A program made the position numbers and the translations under genes. From CSP1-4 sp036559965 (GTDB taxonomy: Bacteria; Chloroflexota; Limnocylindria; Limnocylindrales; CSP1-4), in the NCBI GenBank assembly GCA_036559965.1, contig DATBSD010000125.1, forward strand, positions 1-7,574: a stretch of DNA of 7,574 nt, read 5' to 3'. Positions 1 through 5,677 of this stretch are shown one piece after another (position 1 is the stretch's first letter; every line of letters starts with the position of its first letter). The notes under the pieces are model-generated. The model did not search any database and was not told where the DNA came from. It saw nothing but the letters and a program-made list of their open reading frames with translations.

Positions 1-618
1 GTCCAGAACGCGGTCGACGCCCGACTCGACAACAGCGGCCAGTCCTGCAACGCGGCCAAGCGCTTCATCGTCGCCGACGACCTGTATGAGCCCTTCCTCG
101 AGAAGTTCAGCGCGAAGATCGCCGAGATCGAGGCGACCGACCCGACGTCGGCCGACTCGGCGCTCGGCCCGCTGTCCTCGCTCAAGGCCGCCGCGGGCCT
201 CGACGAACAGGTCAAGCGCGCGGTCGAGCACGGCGCGACGCTCGTCCACGGCGGCACCCGCGATGGCGCGTTCTACCAGACGACCGTGCTGACCGATGTC
301 ACGCCCGAGAACCCCGCCTCCAAGGAGGAGTTCTTCGGCCCGGTCGCGCAGGTCTACCGCGCGAAGGACGAGGCCGACGCCGTGCGCATCGCGAACGACA
401 CCCCGTTCGGTCTGGGCTCGTACGTCTACACCACCGACCGGGCGCAGGCGCTCCGCGTCGCCGACGGCATCGAGGCCGGCATGGTGTTCGTGAACGTCGT
501 GCTCGCCGACGGCGCCGAGCTGCCGTTCGGCGGCATCAAGCGCTCGGGCTCGGGCCGCGAGCTCGGCCGATTCGGTGCCGACGAGTTCGTGAACAAGAAG
601 ATGATCCGCATCGGCTGA
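1..618 (+). CDS. Aldehyde dehydrogenase, succinate-semialdehyde type (3' part, start outside window)
   Basis: This is the C-terminal 205 residues of an NAD(P)-dependent aldehyde dehydrogenase, open at the left edge in frame 1. Family members run about 455-480 residues, so a little under half is visible. Residues 11-20 (NSGQSCNAAK) hold the catalytic cysteine at residue 16 (bases 46-48). The EEFFGP motif (residues 109-114) includes a glutamate known in the family to bind the cofactor ribose. PFGGIKRSG near the C-terminus is the usual oligomerisation-side signature. The NSGQSCNAAKRF stretch and the ending GRELGRFGADEFVNKK resemble the Sad/GabD succinate-semialdehyde group, which oxidises succinate semialdehyde to succinate. 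The substrate is inferred from that resemblance only. The Rossmann cofactor domain and the general-base glutamate lie upstream of the window. The stop overlaps the next gene's ATG by one base. Class is near certain; exact substrate is moderate. Confidence 0.93.
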   Translation, partial: VQNAVDARLDNSGQSCNAAKRFIVADDLYEPFLEKFSAKIAEIEATDPTSADSALGPLSSLKAAAGLDEQVKRAVEHGATLVHGGTRDGAFYQTTVLTDVTPENPASKEEFFGPVAQVYRAKDEADAVRIANDTPFGLGSYVYTTDRAQALRVADGIEAGMVFVNVVLADGAELPFGGIKRSGSGRELGRFGADEFVNKKMIRIG

Positions 619-1178
619 TGTCCGAGCAACCGACCCTGCTGATCGTCGACATGCAGCAGGCATTCGATGACCCGGTCTGGGGACCGCGGAACAACCCCGA
701 CGCGGAAGGCAACGTCGCGCGGCTGCTGGCAGCGTGGCGGGCGGCGGACGCGCCGGTCATCCATGTTCGACATCGAGAGACAGACCCCGAGTGGCACCTC
801 TTCAACGAGGATGACCCCGGCTTCGCGTTCAAGCCGGAAGCGATGCCGCTGGCGGATGAGCCGGTCCTGACCAAGGGCGTCAACTCCGCCTTCATCGGAA
901 CCGATCTGGAAGAGCGGCTTCATGCCGCGGGCGCCACGACGGTCGTGATCGCAGCACTGACGACCGACCACTGTGGGTCGACCACGGCGAGGATGTCGGG
1001 CAACCTCGGCTTCGAGACCTGGGTCGTCGGCGATTCGTGTGCCACCTTCGATCGGGAGGGACCCGATGGCGAGGTCTTCCCCGCCGACCTGATCCACCGC
1101 ACGAGTCTCGCGAGCCTCAACGGCGAGTTCGCCGATGTCGTCTCGACCGACGAAGCGATCGCACGACTGGGTCGTTAG
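618..1178 (+). CDS. Isochorismatase-fold cysteine hydrolase
   Basis: This 186-residue protein has the full length of the compact isochorismatase-like hydrolase family. The catalytic triad is visible: Asp11 in LLIVDMQ, Lys86 in LTKGVNSAF, and the nucleophile Cys119 in TTDHCGSTTARM. Members cleave C-N bonds of amides (nicotinamide, maleamate, N-carbamoyl compounds, ureides) or the vinyl ether of isochorismate. The cysteine argues for an amidase-type reaction, but the substrate cannot be read from sequence. The protein is probably cytosolic, with no signal peptide. The ATG overlaps the stop of the upstream aldehyde dehydrogenase by one base (TGATG), so translation is probably coupled and the two enzymes may act in one route, for example amide removal before or after semialdehyde oxidation. 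It ends 75 bases before a convergent gene, with no clear terminator between them. Confidence 0.95.
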   Translation: MSEQPTLLIVDMQQAFDDPVWGPRNNPDAEGNVARLLAAWRAADAPVIHVRHRETDPEWHLFNEDDPGFAFKPEAMPLADEPVLTKGVNSAFIGTDLEERLHAAGATTVVIAALTTDHCGSTTARMSGNLGFETWVVGDSCATFDREGPDGEVFPADLIHRTSLASLNGEFADVVSTDEAIARLGR

Positions 1179-1253
1179 GCACGGGGCACCGTTTGAGGAC
1201 CGCACGTCGTCTGGTTGGGAGCCCTTTCGGACCACATACGCGTGGACGTGGTG

Positions 1254-2069
1254 TTAGGCAGGCTGTGCGCGCATCAGCGACCCCGCAGCCGCGCTGCCAT
1301 CCGTGGCCCCACGCTCAACGGAGCGCGGTTCGGTCCGCTCGATCGCCGGCGCGGGCCGTCGGATGCGATCGCGACTCCGCCGAGCCTGCCTACCACCACC
1401 GGTGTGCGTGACTGGCAGGAAGATCAGGCCGGACATGGTGTCGGATGGCCGTCGCAGCCAGCGACGGACCGCTTGGCCACGCACCGGGAACGCGACACCG
1501 AAGACCGCAGCGTGGCGGTCGATCCGGCGGCGGTTAGTCGTCCCGTCGAGGACGACGAGCAGGCGACCTGTCACGTTCGGTGCACGACCGTGCCGCTGGG
1601 CGACGACATCGGCCAACAACCGCGATTTGACATCGGCCCGTCGCACGGTCTCATCCGCGGCACCGATCGACGCCTTGGCCTCGATCATCAGCGCCGCTCG
1701 TTCGTGGGCTCGCCAGGCCAGGACGTCGATCGAACCCCGCTCGCCGTAGCGCGAGTAGGTGACCTCGATACTCGGCTCCCAGCCGATGCGCCGGAGCCAC
1801 GCGACCGTCGTGCCAACGAGAGCCGCGTGATCGTCGTCCATCAGTCGATCCAGGTCGGCGCCTCGCCAGCGGAGGTCGATGGCGGCCGACGCGTCGACGG
1901 TCATGAAGATGCCACGTACGGTGCGCAGGCCCAGCCGATCCAGGTGACCCCGCTCGACGAGCGAGATCGTCTGTTGGGAGACACCGGCCCGCTCTGCCAG
2001 ATCGAGCTGCCGCCAACCTCGACGCCGTCGCAGCGCGCGCAGGGACCGACCGACCCTTTGGTCGTCCAT
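1254..2069 (-). CDS. HTH (XRE-type) protein with a PD-(D/E)xK nuclease-like domain
   Basis: This 271-residue protein has two parts. Residues 6-55 form a Cro/C1-type helix-turn-helix (LRRRRGWRQLDLAERAGVSQ, then QTISLVERG). Residues about 85-215 look like a PD-(D/E)xK restriction-endonuclease fold: GSIDVLAW gives Asp115, ALMIEAKA gives Glu130 and Lys132, and a later strand reads GRLLVVLDG. The spacing from Asp115 to E-x-K fits that fold. I recall similar HTH plus nuclease-like proteins in high-GC bacteria, but no characterised function. It could be a regulator that kept a dead nuclease fold, or an active DNA-cutting protein. The last roughly 47 residues are Arg- and Ala-rich and look unlike a folded domain. 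The ATG at 2069 has a weak GAGCGG upstream. It is last on the minus-strand run, 126 bases after the transporter stop. Domain calls are by eye; the HTH is firm, the nuclease fold probable. Confidence 0.85.
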   Translation of the reverse strand: MDDQRVGRSLRALRRRRGWRQLDLAERAGVSQQTISLVERGHLDRLGLRTVRGIFMTVDASAAIDLRWRGADLDRLMDDDHAALVGTTVAWLRRIGWEPSIEVTYSRYGERGSIDVLAWRAHERAALMIEAKASIGAADETVRRADVKSRLLADVVAQRHGRAPNVTGRLLVVLDGTTNRRRIDRHAAVFGVAFPVRGQAVRRWLRRPSDTMSGLIFLPVTHTGGGRQARRSRDRIRRPAPAIERTEPRSVERGATDGSAAAGSLMRAQPA

Positions 2070-2155
2070 GGCCGCTCACGATGACGCCAGGCACTCGTCA
2101 CGTCGTTGGCGCTCGCTTGGTTCGCGCTTCCTCCAGGCGCCGCTGGGGACGGTCG

Positions 2156-2173
2156 TTCGGCCTGCTGGCCGAA
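2156..2173 (-). terminator. Perfect 7-bp hairpin after the EamA stop; terminator or regulatory site
   Basis: On the minus strand TTCGGCC, a 4-base loop AGCA, then GGCCGAA form a perfect stem-loop. It begins 22 bases after the transporter stop codon. No T-run follows it; the four Ts lie on the 5' side. It may therefore be a terminator without a U-tract, or an operator for the HTH gene that starts about 87 bases further on. It also overlaps a two-part sequence found upstream of the sigma gene. Confidence 0.4.
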
Positions 2174-2195
2174 AAGTCAACGAGCACCGCGGGCC

Positions 2196-3104
2196 TCACG
2201 CCTCCGCTGACACCGCGTCTGGCTCGGGCTCACCGGCTGACGCCTTCGGGCGGTAGATCGCCCCGATGTAGACGCCGACCACGACGATCGCCCCACCCAG
2301 CAGGAACGACGGCCGGACGGGCTCGGCGAAGAGGACCGCTCCGAGCACGATCGCCACGAGCGGGAAGAGCAGGAACGCGTACGACGTGGCCGACGCGGTC
2401 CAGCGCGCCAGGACGTACAGCGCGAGCATGAACACGCCGATCGAGCCGGGGCCGATGAGGTAGGCCATCCCGAGCAACGTGTCGGGCTCCGTCGGCAGCA
2501 CGAGCGGTTCTCCGGCCACGAGGCTGACCGCGATGAGCAACGACCCACCGAGGAGCATGCCCAGCGCATTGGCAGCAACGGGGTCGCCTGGCGGCAGGCG
2601 CTTGACGATGACGACGCTCTCGGCCTGACTGATGGCGGCGAAGATCAGCAGCGCGAAGGCGATGAGCGGGACGTCGAGGCTGACCTGGTCGAGGGCGACG
2701 ATGACGATCCCCGCTGCCGCGATGAGCGCCCCCACGACGCCGAGCAGCCGTGGGCGCTCGATCCCGTGCACGACCGAGAGCAGCACGGTCAGCAGCGGCA
2801 CGATCGCGAGCACGGTCATCGTCGTGCCCGAGCCAGCGTCACCGATCGCCTGGTACAGGAAGAAGTAGGCGAGCGTGAACGCGATGACCCCGAACAGCAC
2901 GGTGCCCAGCAGCTCTCGGCCGCGCGGCGCCGGGCGACGCGTGATGACCATGTAGGCCAGGAGCAAGCCGCCAGCGAGCACGAAGCGCAGCCCAGCCGAC
3001 CAGAACGGCGGCATCTCGCCGAGGACGGCCTTGACGGCGGCGGCGTTGGCGCCGGCCAGGAGCACGAACACCGTGAACGCGAGCAGGATGGGACGAGACG
3101 TCAT
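2196..3104 (-). CDS. EamA/DMT-family membrane transporter
   Basis: This 302-residue inner-membrane protein has about ten hydrophobic segments (near residues 6-24, 36-53, 65-84, 95-113, 120-137, 145-163, 177-196, 211-231, 240-258 and 267-284). They form two EamA repeats of five helices each, the usual size and layout of drug/metabolite exporters. The second repeat shows the typical stretch ASATSYAFLLFPLVAIVLGA followed by a conserved Glu (residue 261). Members export amino acids, metabolites or drugs; the substrate cannot be told here. The C-terminal 18 residues are acidic and polar and probably cytosolic. I chose the ATG at 3104 because the first helix then starts at residue 6. A GTG at 3128 would add eight residues, and neither start has a clear Shine-Dalgarno. 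It follows the DUF6194 gene by 80 bases. Confidence 0.93.
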   Translation of the reverse strand: MTSRPILLAFTVFVLLAGANAAAVKAVLGEMPPFWSAGLRFVLAGGLLLAYMVITRRPAPRGRELLGTVLFGVIAFTLAYFFLYQAIGDAGSGTTMTVLAIVPLLTVLLSVVHGIERPRLLGVVGALIAAAGIVIVALDQVSLDVPLIAFALLIFAAISQAESVVIVKRLPPGDPVAANALGMLLGGSLLIAVSLVAGEPLVLPTEPDTLLGMAYLIGPGSIGVFMLALYVLARWTASATSYAFLLFPLVAIVLGAVLFAEPVRPSFLLGGAIVVVGVYIGAIYRPKASAGEPEPDAVSAEA

Positions 3105-3149
3105 GACGGAGTCGTGGCCAAGGTACACCCGCGATCGAGGCCTACGCGG

Positions 3150-3172
3150 TGCCCGCTGGACAGCCTCGGGCA
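3150..3172 (-). terminator. Weak hairpin between the DUF6194 and EamA genes
   Basis: TGCCCG and CGGGCA form a 6-bp stem around an 11-base loop, starting 12 bases after the DUF6194 stop codon on the minus strand. There is no T-run. It could weakly terminate or stabilise the DUF6194 transcript. A stem this short with a long loop can arise by chance in GC-rich DNA. Confidence 0.25.
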
Positions 3173-3184
3173 GTGGTCGTGGTG

Positions 3185-3619
3185 CTAACGCTTGCCCGCG
3201 TGGCGCGCCTGCTGCGCGGCCAGACGCTCGTGCGCCTCGTCGAGCAGCGCGATGACGACGGTCTCGAACGTGGCGGTGGTCGGGTTGACGATGCCGATCC
3301 AGTGCTGCGCCGCGTAGACGGGGTGCGGGAAGAGTCGGTCGAAGGCCGTGAAGTCGGGCTCGCCGACAGCAGCGGTCAGGCGATCGAACGTGGCGCCGGT
3401 GACGCCGATGTTGAGCCGGAACGTGCCCGGCCGCGAGAGGTCCGAGGCCGTGTCGTGCTCATCGGTCGTCACGATGGTCGCGAAGTTCGGCCAGTGCTTG
3501 TCGCTGCGTGAGAAGAACGACGCGTTCATCGCTTCGGCGACGAAGACGCCGGGGTAGCGGTCCGTGATGAGACTCGTGATTGAGGTCGGTGTCGGCTGGG
3601 AGCGGTCGTAGGGTTCCAT
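3185..3619 (-). CDS. DUF6194 family protein
   Basis: This is a 144-residue soluble protein with no signal peptide or membrane segment. Features I associate with the DUF6194 family are an N-terminal helix followed by YPGVFV, the stretch FATIVTTDEHDTASDLSRPG, the strand FRLNIGV (residues 67-73), FDRLFPHPVYAAQHWIGIVN (residues 93-112) and a closing helix LLDEAHERL. These proteins are widespread in actinobacteria and relatives and have no established function. The conserved His99/Pro100 and the Trp107 region may line a ligand pocket, but that is inference. I chose the ATG at 3619 (MEPYDRSQ), which has GGGGCG just upstream. A TTG at 3646 would add nine residues unlike the family. It stands alone between two hairpin-containing gaps, so it may have its own promoter. 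Confidence 0.85.
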   Translation of the reverse strand: MEPYDRSQPTPTSITSLITDRYPGVFVAEAMNASFFSRSDKHWPNFATIVTTDEHDTASDLSRPGTFRLNIGVTGATFDRLTAAVGEPDFTAFDRLFPHPVYAAQHWIGIVNPTTATFETVVIALLDEAHERLAAQQARHAGKR

Positions 3620-3627
3620 CGCCCCAT

Positions 3628-3642
3628 CATGCCCAGTGCATG
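3628..3642. repeat. Short inverted repeat upstream of the DUF6194 gene
   Basis: CATGC, a 5-base spacer CCAGT, then GCATG form a perfect inverted repeat 9-23 bases upstream of the DUF6194 start codon. Its place across the ribosome-binding region would suit a small operator or an RNA hairpin controlling translation. Five-base arms occur often by chance, so support is weak. Confidence 0.2.
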
Positions 3643-3678
3643 TCAAGTGGCTGCGCGCCCCCGTGCCGGGAGCCGTGG

Positions 3679-3707
3679 CTCGGGCCCCCGCCGACGCGGG
3701 GGCCGAG
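3679..3707 (-). terminator. Strong GC hairpin after the sigma/propeller operon
   Basis: GGCCCCCGC (3683-3691) and GCGGGGGCC (3696-3704) pair perfectly over 9 bp around the loop CGAC. The stem extends by CTC/GAG with one bulged G. The hairpin begins 23 bases after the propeller gene's stop codon on the minus strand. No T-run follows, so it would be an atypical terminator, yet its position and strength make it the likely 3' end of the sigma/propeller transcript. A second small inverted repeat (GAGCC-GT-GGCTC, 3670-3681) abuts and overlaps it by three bases. Confidence 0.55.
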
Positions 3708-3730
3708 CACTTCGAGTGACGGGACGCGGA

Positions 3731-5035
3731 TCAGGGTGCGAGGCGCTGCCAGGTCGGCAACTGTGACGCCGGCAGCGTGAGCTGTCGATCGTCGCCCGCG
3801 CCCGTCGGATCGAGCAGCCAGAACGCATCGCTGCCATCGGCTCCGCGATAGCGAGCGAGGATCGACCTGCCATCAGGTGACCACGCCGCTTCGGTCGCGC
3901 CGCCATCGCCGGCAAGCGGCCACTTCGGGCCGATGTTGATCGCCTCCCCGCCCGCTGCGGGGACCACGGCCCAGTGCTCGCCGTCAACCTCGAATCGGTC
4001 GAACAGGATCTTCGTGCCGTCTGGCGAGAACCAGGCGTTGTTGACGTTCTCCTGACCGGCCGGGTCCATGTTCGAGACCGCGACAGCTCGGTCCTCTCCC
4101 GTGGCGGTGTCGACGATGTGCAGGCGACCGGGCTCGGCATCGGTCCAGCGGACGTAGAGCACGCTGCGTCCATCGGGTGCGGGATCGATGGACAGGCCCG
4201 CGAAGTCGGCCTCCGGCAGGATCTGTCGGACCTCCTGCCCGGTCGCATCGATGACGAAGAGGCCGCACAGGCTGGGCACATCGGGCCGGCAGGTCCCGCC
4301 CGGCTGCTCGGAGGCCTTGACGACGAATCCGCCGTCTGGCTGGTACCAGAACGTCGAGACCTCACGGTCGATGTCGACCGTCCGACTGCCCGAGCCATCG
4401 GCCTCGAGGATCGACAGCGTCGGCACGGCATCGACCATCGACAGGATGGCAAGCTGTCGGCCGTCGCCCGACCAATCCTTTTCGAAGAGCCCGGCGTACT
4501 GCCCGTCGAGGACCTGCATGTTCGAGCCGTCGACGTCGGCGACGAAGAGCTGCGTGACGCCGAGCTGGGTCTGCTCGAACGCGATCCGCTGGCCGTCGCG
4601 AGACGGCAGCGGGTACTCGTAGGCGCCGGATCCGCGGAGGATCTCCGTCGATGTCCCCGTCGTCGGATCCGCCGAGGAGATGACGCCGTTGGCATCGTGA
4701 TAGAACATCGCGCCGTTGGCGGCGGGGCCGAACGGAGCGGGCACGGGCACCGTTTCCTCCGGCCGTGAGGCGATGGCTGCGACCGCGAGCGCCGCGATCA
4801 TGAGCAGCCCGAGGACGGCGAGGATGAGCATCGGCCGCAACGATGGCGACCGGAGCGAGTCGATGCGGGCGTTGACGCCCATGGGAAGCCACCTTTCGAG
4901 TGACGCCCAGGCTGGTCGCTGGCGCGTGGCCGCGGCCTGGGTGAGCATGGAGTCGAAGTAGTCGGGGACACCGGCCGAGGCCATGTCGGCCATCAGCTCC
5001 GGCATCCGGCGTTCGATGCGGTCGAAGCTCGTCAT
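3731..5035 (-). CDS. Membrane-anchored PD40 beta-propeller protein, probable anti-sigma factor/sensor
   Basis: This 434-residue protein has three parts. Residues 1-65 are a polar, probably cytoplasmic domain. Residues 68-89 (LRPMLILAVLGLLMIAALAV core) are a single transmembrane helix. Residues 95-434 form a TolB/WD40-like propeller outside the membrane, with repeated blade motifs SRDGQRIAF (145), SGDGRQLAI (189), QPDGGFVVK (232), APDGRSVLY (286), SPDGTKILF (337) and SPDGRSILA (386). Cys249 and Cys257 could form a disulfide. The ATG at 5035 overlaps the sigma gene's stop (ATGA), so the two are translationally coupled. That coupling and the topology point to an anti-sigma role: the inner domain would hold the sigma factor and the propeller would sense an extracytoplasmic signal. 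The zinc-binding HxxxCxxC motif common in anti-sigma factors is absent. The role is inferred; the architecture is read directly. An upstream in-frame start is excluded because it would run deep into the sigma gene. Confidence 0.9.
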   Translation of the reverse strand: MTSFDRIERRMPELMADMASAGVPDYFDSMLTQAAATRQRPAWASLERWLPMGVNARIDSLRSPSLRPMLILAVLGLLMIAALAVAAIASRPEETVPVPAPFGPAANGAMFYHDANGVISSADPTTGTSTEILRGSGAYEYPLPSRDGQRIAFEQTQLGVTQLFVADVDGSNMQVLDGQYAGLFEKDWSGDGRQLAILSMVDAVPTLSILEADGSGSRTVDIDREVSTFWYQPDGGFVVKASEQPGGTCRPDVPSLCGLFVIDATGQEVRQILPEADFAGLSIDPAPDGRSVLYVRWTDAEPGRLHIVDTATGEDRAVAVSNMDPAGQENVNNAWFSPDGTKILFDRFEVDGEHWAVVPAAGGEAINIGPKWPLAGDGGATEAAWSPDGRSILARYRGADGSDAFWLLDPTGAGDDRQLTLPASQLPTWQRLAP

Positions 5036-5595
5036 GCGACCTGCGCTCCAGACCGTGTCGGATGGGGAGTATCGAGATCGGCATCGATCGAGGCGCGCAT
5101 CGCCTCGAGCGACCGATGGTGTCGGGACTTGGCGGTCCCGATCGGGATGCCCAGGGTCGCCGCCACGTCGGGCAGCGGCAGCCCCAGGTAGTAGTGCAGG
5201 ACCATGACCGCGCGCCAATCGGGCCGCAGTCGTTGGAGCGCGGCGTCGAGCACGTCGCGATCGGCGATGATCGCCGAGAGATCGCCGACCACCGGTCCGT
5301 CGAACGGGTCGAGTTCGACCTCGATCGGTCGACGGCGCCGGCGTCGGATGATGTCGATGCAGGCCCGGAACACGAGGCGATGCAGCCAGCCCTCGAAGCG
5401 ATCGGGATCGCGGAGGGTCGGCAGGTTCCGCCAGGCGCCAATGAAGCCCTCCTGGACCGCGTCTCGCGCGAGCTCGGGGTCCCGGAGGATGAGTCGGGCC
5501 GCCGCGTCCAGCCGCGCGATGGACTGCCCCGCGAGCATGGCGAAGGCGTCATGATCGCCGCGCTGTGCTCGCTGGACGAGTGCTCGCTGGTCCAC
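5032..5595 (-). CDS. ECF-type RNA polymerase sigma factor
   Basis: This 187-residue protein has the standard two-domain ECF layout. Region 2 spans about residues 5-88, from LVQRAQRGDHDAFAML through ARDAVQEGFIGAWRNL to FEGWLHRLVFRACIDIIRRR. This part binds core polymerase and the -10 element. A linker follows (about 90-112). Region 4 (about 113-170) carries LDAALQRLRPDWRAVMVLHY and the DNA-reading helix PLPDVAATLGIPIGTAKSRH, which contacts the -35 element. There is no extra C-terminal domain of the ECF41 (SnoaL-like) kind. I chose the GTG at 5595, giving the usual family length and beginning with a typical N-terminus (MDQRALVQRA), with GGGGCGG just upstream. A GTG at 5634 would add 13 unconserved residues. 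The stop overlaps the propeller gene's start by four bases, so this is the sigma half of a sigma/anti-sigma pair. Confidence 0.95.
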   Translation of the reverse strand: MDQRALVQRAQRGDHDAFAMLAGQSIARLDAAARLILRDPELARDAVQEGFIGAWRNLPTLRDPDRFEGWLHRLVFRACIDIIRRRRRRPIEVELDPFDGPVVGDLSAIIADRDVLDAALQRLRPDWRAVMVLHYYLGLPLPDVAATLGIPIGTAKSRHHRSLEAMRASIDADLDTPHPTRSGAQVA

Positions 5596-5638
5596 GACCG
5601 CCCCACATGGATGCGCGGCATCTCCGCGCTTCACATGG

Positions 5639-5668
5639 TATGTCGTTCGAATCGGCCGAAAGGGTCCC
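5639..5668 (-). promoter_or_regulatory. Candidate ECF-type promoter for the sigma/propeller operon
   Basis: Read on the minus strand, GGGACC (5668-5663), a 17-base spacer, and CGACATA (5645-5639) resemble the GGAAC-like -35 and CG-rich -10 of ECF promoters. Transcription would begin near 5632, about 37 bases before the chosen GTG start and just past the alternative GTG at 5634, which fits the shorter protein. Many ECF sigma genes activate their own promoter. The match is by eye and only partial at the -35. Confidence 0.3.
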
Positions 5669-5677
5669 GGGCAGCCC

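Noticed and set aside
426..1235. Long minus-strand open frame of about 269 codons opposite the dehydrogenase and hydrolase genes
   Set aside because: It lies antisense to two well-supported enzymes, shows no recognisable domain and is explained by the scarcity of stops in GC-rich DNA.
1179..1253. Search for a bidirectional terminator in the convergent gap
   Set aside because: Only 4-5 bp arms are present (for example ACCAC at 1231 with GTGGT at 1248), which is not convincing.
1215..2084. Plus-strand open frame opposite the HTH-nuclease gene
   Set aside because: The minus-strand product has an HTH and a nuclease-like motif; the plus-strand translation has neither a domain nor a plausible composition.
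3641..3646. TTGACA on the minus strand, a perfect -35 consensus
   Set aside because: It lies only about 21 bases before the DUF6194 ATG, and no -10 element follows at a usable distance.
5565..5590. 11-bp direct repeat GTGCTCGCTGG with a 15-bp period
   Set aside because: It lies in the sigma gene and encodes the successive QRA units of a normal ECF N-terminus (QRALV-QRAQR), so it needs no separate explanation.
4362..5621. Minus-strand open frame of about 419 codons across the sigma and propeller genes in another frame
   Set aside because: It overlaps two genes with clear domains, and its translation is Arg/Ser-rich and featureless.
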